From the NCBI GenBank assembly GCA_937139475.1, contig CAKZQF010000160.1:1-64000 (forward strand): a stretch of 64,000 nucleotides of DNA. The letters are read 5' to 3'. This DNA is from an uncultured Gammaproteobacteria bacterium. Lineage in GTDB: Bacteria > Pseudomonadota > Gammaproteobacteria > Enterobacterales > Psychrobiaceae. The position numbers were made by a program, and so were the translations under genes. Each line of letters starts with the position of its first letter. The first letter of the stretch is position 1. Under the pieces are notes generated by a model. The model was given only the letters and a program-made list of their open reading frames with translations. It searched no databases and was not told the DNA's origin. Of this stretch, positions 40,922 to 50,834 are shown piece by piece.

Positions 40922-41299
40922 ATGGCCTATAGCGAAAAATTATTAGATCACTACGAGAACCCACGTAATGTTGGTTCGTTTGATAAAAATGACCCCAAAA
41001 TAGCAACGGGTATGGTAGGCGCACCAGCCTGTGGTGACGTAATGAAGTTGCAACTAAAAATCAATGACGCAGGCGTTATTGAAGATGCTAAATTCAAGAC
41101 ATACGGATGCGGTAGCGCGATTGCATCAAGCTCACTAGTAACTGAGTGGGTTAAAGGCAAGTCATTGGACGAAGCTGGAGCGATTACTAATCGTGACATT
41201 GCCGATGAATTAGCATTGCCACCAGTAAAAATCCATTGTTCTATTTTGGCAGAAGACGCGATAAAAGCAGCTATTGACGATTACAAAGCAAAATCGTAG
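40922..41299 (+). CDS. iscU: Fe-S cluster scaffold protein IscU
   Basis: Scaffold of 125 aa on which clusters are built. The three ligand cysteines are in GAPACGDVM (about 37), KTYGCGSAIA (about 62) and VKIHCSILAEDA (about 105); the HscA-binding motif LPPVK precedes the third. It follows iscS by 27 bases with AGGAG upstream. Confidence 0.98.
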   Translation: MAYSEKLLDHYENPRNVGSFDKNDPKIATGMVGAPACGDVMKLQLKINDAGVIEDAKFKTYGCGSAIASSSLVTEWVKGKSLDEAGAITNRDIADELALPPVKIHCSILAEDAIKAAIDDYKAKS

Positions 41300-41351
41300 T
41301 AATTTATAGTAGGCGCTATTGTTTCAATAGCGCAGAAGAAAAGGTGAAATG

Positions 41352-41675
41352 ATGGCAATTACTGTCACAGAATCAGCAGCTAACCGTGTTAGCAGCTTCC
41401 TGGAAAACCGCGGAAAGGGGCTAGGATTACGCCTGGGAGTGAAAACTTCTGGATGTTCAGGTTTAGCTTATATTCTAGAGTTTGTTGATGAACTTGACGA
41501 AGGTGACGAGGTTTTTGAGCAGTTCGGCGTAAAAGTGATCGTTGACGCGAAAAGCTTAGTTTACCTTGACGGTACTCAGTTAGATTTTGTCAAAGAAGGA
41601 CTAAACGAAGGGTTTGAGTTTAAAAACCCCAATGTAGACGGAGAATGCGGCTGTGGCGAAAGCTTCTCAGTGTAG
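41352..41675 (+). CDS. iscA: Fe-S cluster carrier IscA
   Basis: A-type carrier of 107 aa, the E. coli length when the second of two adjacent ATGs (41352) is used; this also gives the better spacing to AAGGTG. The cysteines are in [10 protein letters not shown] (about 35) and GECGCGESF (about 99 and 101). It delivers clusters from IscU to targets. Confidence 0.96.
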   Translation: MAITVTESAANRVSSFLENRGKGLGLRLGVKTSGCSGLAYILEFVDELDEGDEVFEQFGVKVIVDAKSLVYLDGTQLDFVKEGLNEGFEFKNPNVDGECGCGESFSV

Positions 41676-41702
41676 CTAAAGTTTAGTGGACAATTAACTC
41701 GC

Positions 41703-42230
41703 ATGAATTACTTTGAATTATTTGCCATAGCGCAAGGCTTTGAGGTCAACCTAGTTGAGCTTAAGCATAAATATCTAGAGTTACAAAGAGCGGTACATCC
41801 AGACAAGTTTGCCAACGCGAGCGAGCGAGAACGGTTATTAGCAGTGCAAAAAGCAGCGCAAATTAATGACGCCTTTGATGTACTAAAAGCATCTGATACG
41901 CGCGCTCAATATCTTCTGGAGCTCGCTGGCATCGAGTTGGCGCACGAAACGCAAACACTTAAAGACCCGATGTTTTTAATGCAACAGATGGAATTGCGTG
42001 AAGCGTTGGAAGACATCACCAGCGCTAGTGACCCCGAACAAGCTTTAATCAGTTTTCAAGACGAAATTTCAGGCTTTATCAAAGAAATAAATGGCCAGTT
42101 TGTTGAGTTGTTTGCTAAAAACGATCAGATGTCGTTAGGCAAAGCAGCGGACCTTGTGCGTAAACTAAAGTTCATGCTTAAATTGGCGGATGAAGCATTG
42201 CGCATTGAAGAAAAAGTTTTTGCTTTTTAA
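41703..42230 (+). CDS. hscB: J-type co-chaperone HscB
   Basis: 175 aa co-chaperone that loads IscU on HscA. The J domain (about residues 1-75) has the HPD tripeptide in AVHPDKFAN, and the C-terminal three-helix part (about 90-170) binds IscU. It lies between iscA and hscA as in E. coli. Confidence 0.96.
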   Translation: MNYFELFAIAQGFEVNLVELKHKYLELQRAVHPDKFANASERERLLAVQKAAQINDAFDVLKASDTRAQYLLELAGIELAHETQTLKDPMFLMQQMELREALEDITSASDPEQALISFQDEISGFIKEINGQFVELFAKNDQMSLGKAADLVRKLKFMLKLADEALRIEEKVFAF

Positions 42231-42292
42231 TACTTACGCATCACCGCTTCCCTTGATAAAATAACCCACAAATATGTAGAAAAGAATTCATC

Positions 42293-44158
42293 ATGGCCTT
42301 ATTGCAAATCTCAGAACCGGGGCAGAGTAGTGCTCCTCACCAACGCCGGCTCGCTGCAGGCATCGATCTAGGAACAACAAACTCGTTAGTTGCGTCCGTA
42401 CGAAGCGGCGAAGCAACCACATTGAAAGATAAACAAGGCTTTGATTCACTGCCATCGATTGTTCATTATTCTAATCTCGGTATTGAGGTTGGCCGCCATG
42501 CCCGTGAACACGCCATTAGTGATGCTACCAATACCATCGTTTCGGTAAAACGTTTTATGGGCCGCACGCTAAGCGATGTGCAGGCGACCAGTGCAGAGCT
42601 GCCTTATAACTTGAGTGCGACAGAAAATGGTCTGATTAATATTGAAACACGTGCTGGAAAGGTAAACCCTATTCAAGTGTCCAGTGAAATATTACGCCCT
42701 TTAGTCGCGCTAGCTAGTGACACACTTGGTGGCGAATTAGACGGTGTTGTTATTACGGTTCCAGCATATTTTGATGATGCACAGCGTCAAGGAACCAAGG
42801 ACGCCGCAGAGCTTCTTGGGGTAAAAGTCTTTAGATTACTCAATGAACCAACCGCTGCAGCCATTGCCTATGGCCTAGATCACGATGATGAAGGCGTCAT
42901 TGCCGTATATGACCTTGGCGGTGGAACCTTTGACATTTCTATATTGAGATTGAATAAAGGCGTATTTGAGGTACTGGCCACGGGTGGTGATTCTGCACTC
43001 GGTGGTGATGACTTCGATGAAGCGTTAGCACAGTGGATTTATGCACAGGCTGGCTATAATGGTGAGCACTCTCCAGCACTCCAGCGTGAAATAAGCCATC
43101 TTGCTTGTCAAACCAAAGAACGCCTTAGCCAACAGGACACCTGTGAATTATCATTGCATCTGCCTTGTGGAAGTCATTGGCAGGGTGAGATCAGCCGAGA
43201 AGAATTTAGTCAAATTATTGCCCCTTTAGTTAAGCGTACCATTATGGCGTGTCGCCGTGCCGTACGTGATGCTGGCATTGATAATAGTGAAGTACAACAG
43301 GTTGTAATGGTTGGCGGTTCTACCCGAGTGCCGTGTGTGCGTGAGCAAGTATCTAACTATTTTGAACGAGAGCTACTAACCAGTATTGACCCTGATAAAG
43401 TGGTTGCGCTTGGTGCCGCCATCCAGGCTGATATCCTTGCCGGCAATAAACCCGACAGTGACATTTTGTTACTTGACGTGTTGCCACTATCGTTAGGTTT
43501 GGAAACGATGGGGGGCTTAACTGAAAAAGTGATCCCCCGTAACACCACGATTCCAGTGGCTAAAGCACAAGAGTTTACTACATTCAAAGACAGCCAAACC
43601 GCGATGGCATTGCATATTTTGCAAGGCGAGCGCGAGCTAGTGGAAGACTGTCGTTCGTTAGCAAGGTTTGAATTACGTGGTATTCCACCGATGGCTGCCG
43701 GAGCCGCACATATTCGCGTAACCTTCCAAGTGGATGCGGATGGCTTATTAAGCGTAAGTGCGATGGAAAAAAGTAGCGGTGTACAAGCAGCGATTGAGGT
43801 TAAACCTTCATTTGGTTTAACTGATGGTGAAGTTGCCAGCATGATTAAAGATTCGATGACTTATGCAAGAGATGATATGGATGCGCGAATGCTTGCTGAA
43901 GAGAAAGTTGAAGCTTCACGTGTTTTAGAGGGCTTAGTTAGTGCAATTAATGATGATGGCCATCTGCTTAACGAAGAACAACTAAAGCCTATCAAGCATG
44001 CGATGATGGAACTAGAGCAAGCGGTGCAAAATGGTGAACTTAGCACGATCAAACAAGCCATTGCAGCGTGTGACGAAGCAAGCCAAGATTTTGCCGCATT
44101 GCGTATGGACCAGTCAATTCGTAATGCACTGTCTGGCCAGTCAGTAGACGATATATAA
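42293..44158 (+). CDS. hscA: Hsp70-type chaperone HscA for Fe-S assembly
   Basis: 621 aa (E. coli 616). ATPase domain with [12 protein letters not shown] (about 22), [14 protein letters not shown] (about 203) and [11 protein letters not shown] (about 338), and a substrate domain with [17 protein letters not shown] (about 392). It recognises the LPPVK motif of IscU. It follows hscB by 62 bases and precedes fdx. Confidence 0.97.
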   Translation: MALLQISEPGQSSAPHQRRLAAGIDLGTTNSLVASVRSGEATTLKDKQGFDSLPSIVHYSNLGIEVGRHAREHAISDATNTIVSVKRFMGRTLSDVQATSAELPYNLSATENGLINIETRAGKVNPIQVSSEILRPLVALASDTLGGELDGVVITVPAYFDDAQRQGTKDAAELLGVKVFRLLNEPTAAAIAYGLDHDDEGVIAVYDLGGGTFDISILRLNKGVFEVLATGGDSALGGDDFDEALAQWIYAQAGYNGEHSPALQREISHLACQTKERLSQQDTCELSLHLPCGSHWQGEISREEFSQIIAPLVKRTIMACRRAVRDAGIDNSEVQQVVMVGGSTRVPCVREQVSNYFERELLTSIDPDKVVALGAAIQADILAGNKPDSDILLLDVLPLSLGLETMGGLTEKVIPRNTTIPVAKAQEFTTFKDSQTAMALHILQGERELVEDCRSLARFELRGIPPMAAGAAHIRVTFQVDADGLLSVSAMEKSSGVQAAIEVKPSFGLTDGEVASMIKDSMTYARDDMDARMLAEEKVEASRVLEGLVSAINDDGHLLNEEQLKPIKHAMMELEQAVQNGELSTIKQAIAACDEASQDFAALRMDQSIRNALSGQSVDDI

Positions 44159-44212
44159 ATTAACCAAATGAGTCGGCAAATTAGCAAGCAATTTGCGTAG
44201 GCGGAGAGAGAA

Positions 44213-44551
44213 ATGCCAAAAGTTATATTTTTACCCCATGAAGAACTATGTCCCGATGGGGCCGTTGTTGAAGCACAAACTGGTGATACTATTCTAGATA
44301 TTGCATTAAAGAATGGCATTGGGGTAGAGCATGCTTGTGAAAAGTCATGTGCCTGTGTTACTTGTCATCTTATCGTTCGCGAGGGTTTTGACTCGTTAGA
44401 AGAAAGTGACGAGTTAGAAGATGATATGTTGGATAAAGCATGGGGTCTAGAGCCTGAATCTCGCTTAGGTTGTCAGGCTTGTATCAGTGATGAAGATTTA
44501 GTGGTAGAGATACCTAAATATACGGTTAACTTGGCGAGTGAACAGCACTAA
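44213..44551 (+). CDS. fdx: [2Fe-2S] ferredoxin of the isc operon
   Basis: 112 aa adrenodoxin-type ferredoxin giving electrons for cluster assembly. Ligand cysteines lie in HACEKSCACVTCHLI (about 42, 48, 51) and RLGCQACI (about 87). It ends the operon; no iscX follows, and a terminator is 29 bases downstream. Confidence 0.97.
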   Translation: MPKVIFLPHEELCPDGAVVEAQTGDTILDIALKNGIGVEHACEKSCACVTCHLIVREGFDSLEESDELEDDMLDKAWGLEPESRLGCQACISDEDLVVEIPKYTVNLASEQH

Positions 44552-44579
44552 GCAACACTTTAGTCCAAGAGAACCACAA

Positions 44580-44611
44580 AAGCTCAGCAATCATTTTGCT
44601 GGGCTTTTTTT
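44580..44611 (+). terminator. Terminator of the isc operon
   Basis: AAGCTCAGCAA-TCATT-TTGCTGGGCTT makes an 11-pair stem with one wobble, followed by TTTTT. Confidence 0.85.
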
Positions 44612-44680
44612 GTTATGGAACTTGTCTTTTCTGTCAGGTTTTGCGAAGGTAGAATTTAATATAACTACTGGGAAAAGAAA

Positions 44681-45592
44681 ATGACCGATAAACCCGTGTT
44701 AGGATTCATAGGGCTAGGCTTAATGGGCGAGCCAATGGTTAGCCGATTGCTCGATAGTGGTCACCAAGTCCATTGTTGGGCACGTAACGAGGATAAACTT
44801 AAAAACTCGATTAACCGCGGGGCCTTTGGGGCTAGCTCGATCCGTGAACTGATTAATCAGTGTGACATCTTGATGTTGTGTGTTTCGGACAGTCGCGCGA
44901 TATCTGATATCGTATTAGGCTGCCACGGGCTTTTACAAAGCATTAGCGAAGAGCTGCCACCAAGGTTACATCGCATTATTGATTTTTCAAGTATTGATCC
45001 CAAGACCACTATTGCAGTGGCCGATGTGCTCAAGGCAAAAGGTATTGAATGGATTGATTGTCCCGTTTCTGGTGGCGTTGCGGGTGCAACTGCCGGCACG
45101 CTTTCGATCATGTGCGGTGGCGACGAAGAAGCCATTGACGATAGCCGGAAAATATTAAGCTGTCTGGCAAATAAAGTCACACGAATGGGCAGTATCGGTA
45201 GCGGTCAGATGACTAAGATTTGTAATCAAATGATCGTGAGTTGCAATGTGATGGTGATGGCTGAAGCCCTAGCGATGGCAGAGAGTGGTGGCGTAGATAG
45301 TTCAATGATAGCACAGGCGCTTGGCGGCGGATTTGCAGATTCTTCAGTACTTCAAATCACCGGGCCCCGCATGGCAAATCGTGAATTTGAAGACCCCAAA
45401 TGGCATGTAAAGACCTTACTAAAGGATTTAGATATGGCTGTTGCCCAATCACAGCTGCAGGCTAGCGCAACGCCGATGACGGGTTTGGCGGCACAGTTGA
45501 TGCGGGCCCATGCTTTGCAGGGAAATGCATCGAAAGATCCAGCCTCTTTAATTGCATGTTATGCCACTGATAGTGTGGAACCGTTAGCATAA
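44681..45592 (+). CDS. NAD(P)-dependent beta-hydroxyacid dehydrogenase (3-HIBADH family)
   Basis: 303 aa oxidoreductase related to 3-hydroxyisobutyrate and tartronate semialdehyde reductases. Rossmann motif GFIGLGLMGEPM at residues 9-20; substrate-site block DCPVSGGVAGATAGTLSIM (about 123-141); catalytic lysine in GSGQMTKICNQM (about residue 178). Which hydroxyacid it uses cannot be told. It is a single gene between the isc terminator and a small membrane protein, with no pathway neighbours. Confidence 0.88.
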   Translation: MTDKPVLGFIGLGLMGEPMVSRLLDSGHQVHCWARNEDKLKNSINRGAFGASSIRELINQCDILMLCVSDSRAISDIVLGCHGLLQSISEELPPRLHRIIDFSSIDPKTTIAVADVLKAKGIEWIDCPVSGGVAGATAGTLSIMCGGDEEAIDDSRKILSCLANKVTRMGSIGSGQMTKICNQMIVSCNVMVMAEALAMAESGGVDSSMIAQALGGGFADSSVLQITGPRMANREFEDPKWHVKTLLKDLDMAVAQSQLQASATPMTGLAAQLMRAHALQGNASKDPASLIACYATDSVEPLA

Positions 45593-45646
45593 ATTGCGGC
45601 TTTATTGATCTAGGCAAATACCAGCGGTCAAAGGAGGAGGTATGCT

Positions 45647-45670
45647 ATGGCCTCTTTCTTTTGTACGTGA
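45647..45670 (+). CDS. Possible leader ORF ahead of the membrane protein at 45677
   Basis: ATGGCC... reads MASFFCT and stops at TGA, in the same frame as the next gene and six bases before its ATG. A near-perfect ribosome binding site, AAGGAGGAGG (45631-45640), stands ahead of it, while the next gene has none of its own. A second reading from ATG at 45642 (13 residues, stop overlapping the ATG at 45677) is also open. Either could couple translation to the gene downstream. Expression is inference. Confidence 0.35.
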   Translation: MASFFCT

Positions 45671-45676
45671 GTTTAT

Positions 45677-46087
45677 ATGTTAGATTTTAAGGCACTCCTA
45701 TTTGGCACAATTGCGACAACGATTATATTTTTAACCAGTCAATTGCTATTCATTTTAGTTGCAGCATATAGTGGACTTGCGGGCTTAGAGTCAGCTTTTT
45801 GGACCCAATATAAAGAAATTATTTGGCAAGGAATGGGCATTGCAACACTCTGTGTTTCGATGTTGTTGGGCGGTGCACTTATACGTTTTATGGTGAATTA
45901 CCAACATGCCTTACATGGATTTATTGTCGGTTCGATAATTTCCATATTTTTTGCTTGGTCTACCACCGGTAGAGGAGATATTAATATCACTGGCTTGTTA
46001 GTGTTTAGTGCAGGTGCGCTTTGCTGCGCATTAGGTGCTCATTACAGCCCATGGCCAAGCGCGAAAGTGGTAACTTCTAAGTGTTAG
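45677..46087 (+). CDS. Small integral membrane protein of unknown function
   Basis: 136 aa with four likely membrane segments (about residues 7-30, 47-68, 76-96 and 105-122). I recognise no family. The ATG has no convincing ribosome binding site; a strong one lies 37 bases upstream with its own short ORF. The gene sits between a dehydrogenase gene and the nap operon but is not obviously part of either. Confidence 0.65.
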   Translation: MLDFKALLFGTIATTIIFLTSQLLFILVAAYSGLAGLESAFWTQYKEIIWQGMGIATLCVSMLLGGALIRFMVNYQHALHGFIVGSIISIFFAWSTTGRGDINITGLLVFSAGALCCALGAHYSPWPSAKVVTSKC

Positions 46088-46224
46088 CGCTGTAGACTAA
46101 TATGTGCCTTTCTTTTTATTGATTGTATTTTAAACAGGGAAAGGCCTTTTATATTCCTGCCATCAAATCGCTTGACTTTGCCAAGAAAAAAGCGCTCAAT
46201 AATCCTACACTTGACATATGTTAA

Positions 46225-46238
46225 TTGATATAGATCAA
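46225..46238. promoter_or_regulatory. FNR box upstream of napF
   Basis: TTGATATAGATCAA is a perfect match to the FNR consensus TTGAT-N4-ATCAA, centred about 120 bases before the napF ATG. It indicates activation without oxygen. The promoter itself was not resolved. Confidence 0.85.
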
Positions 46239-46350
46239 TGCTTACTTTTGTTCGCATTGGAACTTTGAATATTGATGCCATAATAACTGTCTATGGAATT
46301 CATATCGAGTTTGTTTGCTTGAATTCCTAGTCACTTAGTAAGGATTATTC

Positions 46351-46881
46351 ATGCCAGAGACTGTAAATTTAGCCCGCCGGGGATTCCTTCGCGGTAAATT
46401 ACAGACACCAACAGCTCAACTTCGTCTTCCTTGGGTTACCGAAGAGCAAGATTTTATTGAGCAATGTACCCGTTGTAACGATTGTTTAACTGCCTGCCCT
46501 GAAAATATTCTTGTTAAGGGAGATGGTGGGTTTCCAACGGTTGATTTCACCAAAGGTGAATGCACCTTTTGCCAAGCATGTGTTGATGTATGCACGCAAC
46601 CATTTTTTGTAGACGATAAAAGCGTTAAAGCATGGCCAATTCATTTAACATTTTTGGACAACTGTTTAGCAAAAAATAGTGTGTTGTGCCAAAGCTGTCA
46701 GGATGTCTGTGATACAGAAGCGATCAGTTTTTCATACAGCGCGGGTTCAATTCCACAACCACAAATCTCGCAGTCAGATTGTACTGGATGTGGTGCTTGT
46801 GTGATGCCTTGTCCTAGTCAAGCGATAGCTTTAAATTTAATAGAAAGTACGACGGTAGCCACAGAGGAAAAGCAGGGGTAA
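46351..46881 (+). CDS. napF: Ferredoxin-type protein NapF
   Basis: 176 aa cytoplasmic protein with several [4Fe-4S] motifs: CTRCNDCLTACP (about 39-50), CTFCQACVDVC (about 67-78) and CTGCGACVMPCP (about 147-158), plus extra cysteines. NapF helps mature NapA by acting on its Fe-S cluster before Tat export. The N-terminus LARRGFLRGKLQ is like E. coli NapF. It is the first gene of the nap cluster, with AAGGATT ahead of the ATG. Confidence 0.93.
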   Translation: MPETVNLARRGFLRGKLQTPTAQLRLPWVTEEQDFIEQCTRCNDCLTACPENILVKGDGGFPTVDFTKGECTFCQACVDVCTQPFFVDDKSVKAWPIHLTFLDNCLAKNSVLCQSCQDVCDTEAISFSYSAGSIPQPQISQSDCTGCGACVMPCPSQAIALNLIESTTVATEEKQG

Positions 46882-46917
46882 TTATATACCCTTATTTTTC
46901 TTGTGATTATTAGGAAT

Positions 46918-46931
46918 TTGATATTGATCAA
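46918..46931. promoter_or_regulatory. Second FNR box, upstream of the 46-residue gene and napD
   Basis: TTGATATTGATCAA matches the FNR consensus perfectly and is centred 66 bases before the ATG at 46991. It suggests a second anaerobic promoter after napF. Confidence 0.8.
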
Positions 46932-46990
46932 TAAGTCACTTAAGTGGCGTATTACAATAGTTACTACGACATTAACAGGAAATTTATACA

Positions 46991-47131
46991 ATGAGTGCAT
47001 TAGAATCGATGATTTGGACAGTTTTAGGCTATCTTGCCATGCCAACTATCTTTATCGCTGGGTTTGCAGGCGTTGCCGCAATATCTTTGTTCGCGTTAAA
47101 GATATTTGGCCCCAAATCAGATAACGCTTAA
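46991..47131 (+). CDS. Nap-linked single-span membrane microprotein (TIGR02808-like)
   Basis: 46 aa starting MSALESMIWTVLGYLAMPTI, with one membrane span (about residues 10-38) and a short basic/polar tail ending GPKSDNA. Its layout matches what I recall of the TIGR02808 family, very small proteins next to nap genes in Vibrio and Photobacterium. It lies between napF and napD, where some species have napE, and has ACAGGAAA ahead of the ATG. A role in anchoring or assisting the reductase is inference; the function is unknown. Confidence 0.75.
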   Translation: MSALESMIWTVLGYLAMPTIFIAGFAGVAAISLFALKIFGPKSDNA

Positions 47132-47149
47132 AAAATTATAGGAAAGAAT

Positions 47150-47461
47150 GTGATAAATCTTCTAGAAAATGATCCAGTGCATATTGCTGGCGTTTTAGTT
47201 AAAGCGTTTCCACAAAACTGTGAAGCCGTTTCGCAGCGACTTTTATCATTACCAGGTACCGAAATCCACGAAATTAGTGATGATGGTTCAATGGTGGTAA
47301 CGGTAGAGTCAACTGAAAAAGAAAAGAATATAGTCGATATCATTACGCATATGGCGACATTGGAAGGGGTGTTGGATACATCACTCATTTTCCATCACAA
47401 CGATGCGGGTTTAGTGCCACATCAAGCTAAATCAGACAATGAACCGATTAATTTTAGATAA
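47150..47461 (+). CDS. napD: NapD, chaperone of periplasmic nitrate reductase
   Basis: 103 aa cytoplasmic protein of the NapD family, which binds the NapA twin-arginine signal and keeps the protein back until it is mature. The blocks VHIAGVLVKAFPQNC and LSLPGTEIHEISDDGSMVVTVE fit the ferredoxin-like fold. It starts with GTG (47150) with AGGAAAG ahead. It lies 18 bases after the microprotein gene. Confidence 0.92.
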   Translation: MINLLENDPVHIAGVLVKAFPQNCEAVSQRLLSLPGTEIHEISDDGSMVVTVESTEKEKNIVDIITHMATLEGVLDTSLIFHHNDAGLVPHQAKSDNEPINFR

Positions 47462-47537
47462 CGATATTAAAAAAAATGCCGATTGTTGGCAAACAAAAAA
47501 CAGCTCTTAGAGCCATTACAAGTCAGGAGGAGAAGTT

Positions 47538-50027
47538 ATGAGTCTTTCAAGACGTGACTTCATTAAAGCAAACGCAATCGCAGCTACTGCGGCCGCTGCT
47601 GGGGTAGCTATCCCAGCTTCAGCGTCCAATCTAGTAACCGATTCAAAGAAAAGCAAAATTAAGTGGGACAAAGCGCCGTGTCGTTTTTGTGGTACTGGTT
47701 GTAGTGTTCTTGTCGGTAGCCAAGATGGCAAAGTGGTTGCTACTCAGGGTGATCCAGACGCACCGGTGAACAAAGGCCTTAACTGTATCAAGGGCTATTT
47801 CCTGTCTAAGATTATGTACGGTAAGGATCGACTGACAAAACCTTTACTGCGTATGCGTGACGGTAAGTTCCATAAAGAAGGTGATTTCCAACCGGTTAGT
47901 TGGGATGCTGCCTTTGATATTATGGCTGATAAATTCAAAGCAACCTTAAAAGAAAAAGGACCAACCGGCATTGGCATGTTTGGTTCTGGGCAATGGACCG
48001 TAATGGAAGGTTATGCCGCGGTCAAATTGATGAAAGCTGGTTTCCGCTCGAATAATATTGATCCAAACGCACGCCACTGTATGGCATCAGCTGTTGGTGG
48101 CTTCATGCGCACCTTCGGTATCGATGAGCCAATGGGTTGTTATGATGATCTAGAGCAGTCTGATTGTTTCGTGCTTTGGGGCTCAAACATGGCAGAGATG
48201 CACCCAATCCTTTGGTCGCGTCTAACGGATCGCCGTTTGTCTAATGCTGATGTCAGTGTACACGTGCTTTCTACCTACAAGCACCGCTCATTCGAGCTTG
48301 CTGATAACGGTATGATCTTTACACCAAACACCGATTTGGCTATTGCAAACTACATCGCTAACTACATCATCCAAAATGATGCAGTGAACTGGGATTTTGT
48401 TAAGAAACACACTCACTTCAAGCGCGCCACTACTGATATCGGTTATGGTCTACGCCCAGAACATCCTTTAGAAAAAGCTGCGAAGAATGTTGCTACTAGA
48501 GGCAAAATGAGTGACATGAGCTTTGAAGAGTATAAAGCGCAAGTTGCTGAATACAGCTTAGAGAAGACAGTTGAAATCTCGGGTGTACCGGCTGCCAAAT
48601 TAGAGAAGATGGCTAAAGCTTATGCCGATCCTAATGTGAAGGTTATGTCACTATGGACCATGGGTATGAATCAACACACTCGTGGTGTTTGGATGAATAG
48701 CTTAGTTTATAACATTCATTTGTTAACCGGCAAAATCTCACTACCAGGAAATGGTCCTTTCTCATTAACGGGTCAGCCTTCTGCTTGTGGTACTGCGCGT
48801 GAAGTAGGTACTTTTGCTCACCGTTTACCAGCTGACATGGTCGTTAAGAAGAAAAAGCATCGTGACCTAGCTGAAAAAATCTGGAAATTACCAGAAGGTA
48901 CTATTCCAGCCAAACCTGGTGCGCATGCCGTATTGCAAAACCGTCACCTTAAAGATGGCAAGATTAACGCTTATTGGAGCCTGTGTAACAACAACATGCA
49001 GGCAGCGCCAAACATGAATGAAGAAGGACTTCCGGGTTATCGTAACCCTGATAACTTCATCGTTGTGTCTGACCCGTACCCAACAGTGACTTGTCAAGCA
49101 GCCGACCTTATTTTACCAACCGCAATGTGGGTAGAGAAAGAAGGTTGTTACGGTAATGCAGAGCGTCGTACTCAACATTGGTTCCAGCAGGTTAAACCAC
49201 CTGGGGAAGCTAAGTCAGATATGTGGCAATTAATGGAATTCTCTAAGCGCTTCAAGATTGAAGAGGTTTGGGATGAAGAATTGCTAAATAAAGCACCGCA
49301 TTTGCGTGGCAAAACTATGTATGAAGTGCTATTCCGCAACGGTCAGGTCGATGCATTCTCGATTGGTGAAGCTAAAGAACTGAACGATGATGCTAATGCC
49401 TTTGGTTACTACGTGCAAAAAGGCTTGTTTGAAGAGTATGCAGCCTTTGGTCGTGGCAAAGCGCATGACTTAGCACCTTATGAGACATACCATAAAGCAC
49501 GCGGACTTCGTTGGCCGGTTGTTGATGGCAAAGAAACACTGTGGCGCTTTAAAGAAGGTTCAGATCCTTATGTTAAAGCAGGCAGTGACTTTGAATTCTA
49601 TGGTAAGCCTGATGGTAAAGCACTAATCATTGCTGCACCTTATGAGAAACCAGCTGAATCGCCAGACGAAGAGTATGACCTATGGTTAAGCACTGGACGT
49701 GTATTGGAACACTGGCATACAGGCACCATGACACAACGTGTACCAGAACTTTATAAAGCATTCCCTGATGCCGTGGTATTCATGCATCCTGAAGATGCGA
49801 AGAAGCGTAAGTTACGTCGTGGAGATGAAGTGATCGTTGAGTCGCGTCGCGGAGAAATCAAGAGTCGAATTGAAACACGTGGTCGTAACAGACCGCCTGC
49901 AGGCTTAGTATTCATTCCGTTCTTTGACGCTCGTCAGTTGGTTAACAAGCTAACGTTAGATGCAACGGATCCATTGTCTAAAGAAACCGATTACAAAAAA
50001 TGTGCAATTAAGGTACGTAAAGCGTAA
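47538..50027 (+). CDS. napA: Periplasmic nitrate reductase, catalytic subunit
   Basis: 829 aa molybdopterin enzyme that reduces nitrate to nitrite, the same length as E. coli NapA (828). Tat signal [19 protein letters not shown] at residues 4-22; [4Fe-4S] cluster motif [10 protein letters not shown] (about 48-57) with the distal cysteine in GLNCIKGYF; the cysteine that binds molybdenum is in [11 protein letters not shown] (about residue 180). The ribosome binding site is AGGAGGAG, the strongest in the operon. It receives electrons from NapB. Confidence 0.98.
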   Translation: MSLSRRDFIKANAIAATAAAAGVAIPASASNLVTDSKKSKIKWDKAPCRFCGTGCSVLVGSQDGKVVATQGDPDAPVNKGLNCIKGYFLSKIMYGKDRLTKPLLRMRDGKFHKEGDFQPVSWDAAFDIMADKFKATLKEKGPTGIGMFGSGQWTVMEGYAAVKLMKAGFRSNNIDPNARHCMASAVGGFMRTFGIDEPMGCYDDLEQSDCFVLWGSNMAEMHPILWSRLTDRRLSNADVSVHVLSTYKHRSFELADNGMIFTPNTDLAIANYIANYIIQNDAVNWDFVKKHTHFKRATTDIGYGLRPEHPLEKAAKNVATRGKMSDMSFEEYKAQVAEYSLEKTVEISGVPAAKLEKMAKAYADPNVKVMSLWTMGMNQHTRGVWMNSLVYNIHLLTGKISLPGNGPFSLTGQPSACGTAREVGTFAHRLPADMVVKKKKHRDLAEKIWKLPEGTIPAKPGAHAVLQNRHLKDGKINAYWSLCNNNMQAAPNMNEEGLPGYRNPDNFIVVSDPYPTVTCQAADLILPTAMWVEKEGCYGNAERRTQHWFQQVKPPGEAKSDMWQLMEFSKRFKIEEVWDEELLNKAPHLRGKTMYEVLFRNGQVDAFSIGEAKELNDDANAFGYYVQKGLFEEYAAFGRGKAHDLAPYETYHKARGLRWPVVDGKETLWRFKEGSDPYVKAGSDFEFYGKPDGKALIIAAPYEKPAESPDEEYDLWLSTGRVLEHWHTGTMTQRVPELYKAFPDAVVFMHPEDAKKRKLRRGDEVIVESRRGEIKSRIETRGRNRPPAGLVFIPFFDARQLVNKLTLDATDPLSKETDYKKCAIKVRKA

Positions 50028-50081
50028 TCAAAAGCCAATAGGCTTATTGATACAGGAAAACAATAATTTCTGGTGGCGGTA

Positions 50082-50834
50082 ATGAGTAATAACCAGCGAC
50101 AGCGTTCAAGACGACAGTTTATAACTGATAGTGCTCGAGGTGCTTGCACCATGGCTGTTGCTGGTGTGGGATTGGCTGCATATACAGCAAAATCTTCTGG
50201 GCTCGATGCTCGGGCATTACGTCCACCAGGGGCTTTAAACGGGATAGATTTTTTATCCGCTTGTGTTAGATGTGGCTTATGCGTTGAAGCATGCCCTTAT
50301 GACACACTCAAACTAGCAACATTGTTTGAACCAGTTACCACAGGAACGCCGTTTTTTGAAGCGCGCTCGGTACCCTGTGAAATGTGCGAGGATATTCCTT
50401 GTCAAACTGCTTGTCCTACAGGCGCGATATCACCAGACTTAGCAAGTATTGATGATGCAAAAATGGGACTGGCAGTACTAATTGACCAGGAAAACTGTCT
50501 AAATTATCAAGGCTTGCGCTGCGATATTTGTTATCAAGTCTGTCCTGTTATGGATGAGGCAATAACATTAGATATTAGACGCAATGAACGAACTGGTCAT
50601 CATGCGATGTTTATACCAACGGTTCACTCCGATGCCTGTACTGGTTGTGGGAAATGTGAACAAGCGTGTCCTTTGGAAAAGGAAGCAATTAAGGTGTTAC
50701 CACTTGAAATTGCAAAAGGGGAATTAGGACACCACTATCGTTGGGGCTGGAAAGAGAAGGAGAAAGCGGGAGAGTCACTTATTGGTGAGATGCTTGAGCT
50801 GCCACATGGCTTGCCAAGTGGAGACACTAAATGA
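50082..50834 (+). CDS. napG: NapG, quinol dehydrogenase ferredoxin subunit
   Basis: 250 aa periplasmic [4Fe-4S] protein with a twin-arginine signal ([13 protein letters not shown], then a hydrophobic stretch). Four cluster motifs follow, such as [33 protein letters not shown] and [12 protein letters not shown]. It pairs with NapH to move electrons from quinol to NapC or NapB. The ATG at 50082 is chosen as it begins the Tat signal; a GTG three codons upstream is possible. It overlaps napH by four bases. Confidence 0.95.
   Translation: MSNNQRQRSRRQFITDSARGACTMAVAGVGLAAYTAKSSGLDARALRPPGALNGIDFLSACVRCGLCVEACPYDTLKLATLFEPVTTGTPFFEARSVPCEMCEDIPCQTACPTGAISPDLASIDDAKMGLAVLIDQENCLNYQGLRCDICYQVCPVMDEAITLDIRRNERTGHHAMFIPTVHSDACTGCGKCEQACPLEKEAIKVLPLEIAKGELGHHYRWGWKEKEKAGESLIGEMLELPHGLPSGDTK

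Noticed and set aside
43357..43842. 161-codon minus-strand ORF opposite hscA
   Set aside because: Shadow of the HscA coding frame; hscA is complete and conserved.
46251..46350. A longer napF starting further upstream
   Set aside because: The ATG at 46351 has AAGGATT ahead of it and begins the family N-terminus.
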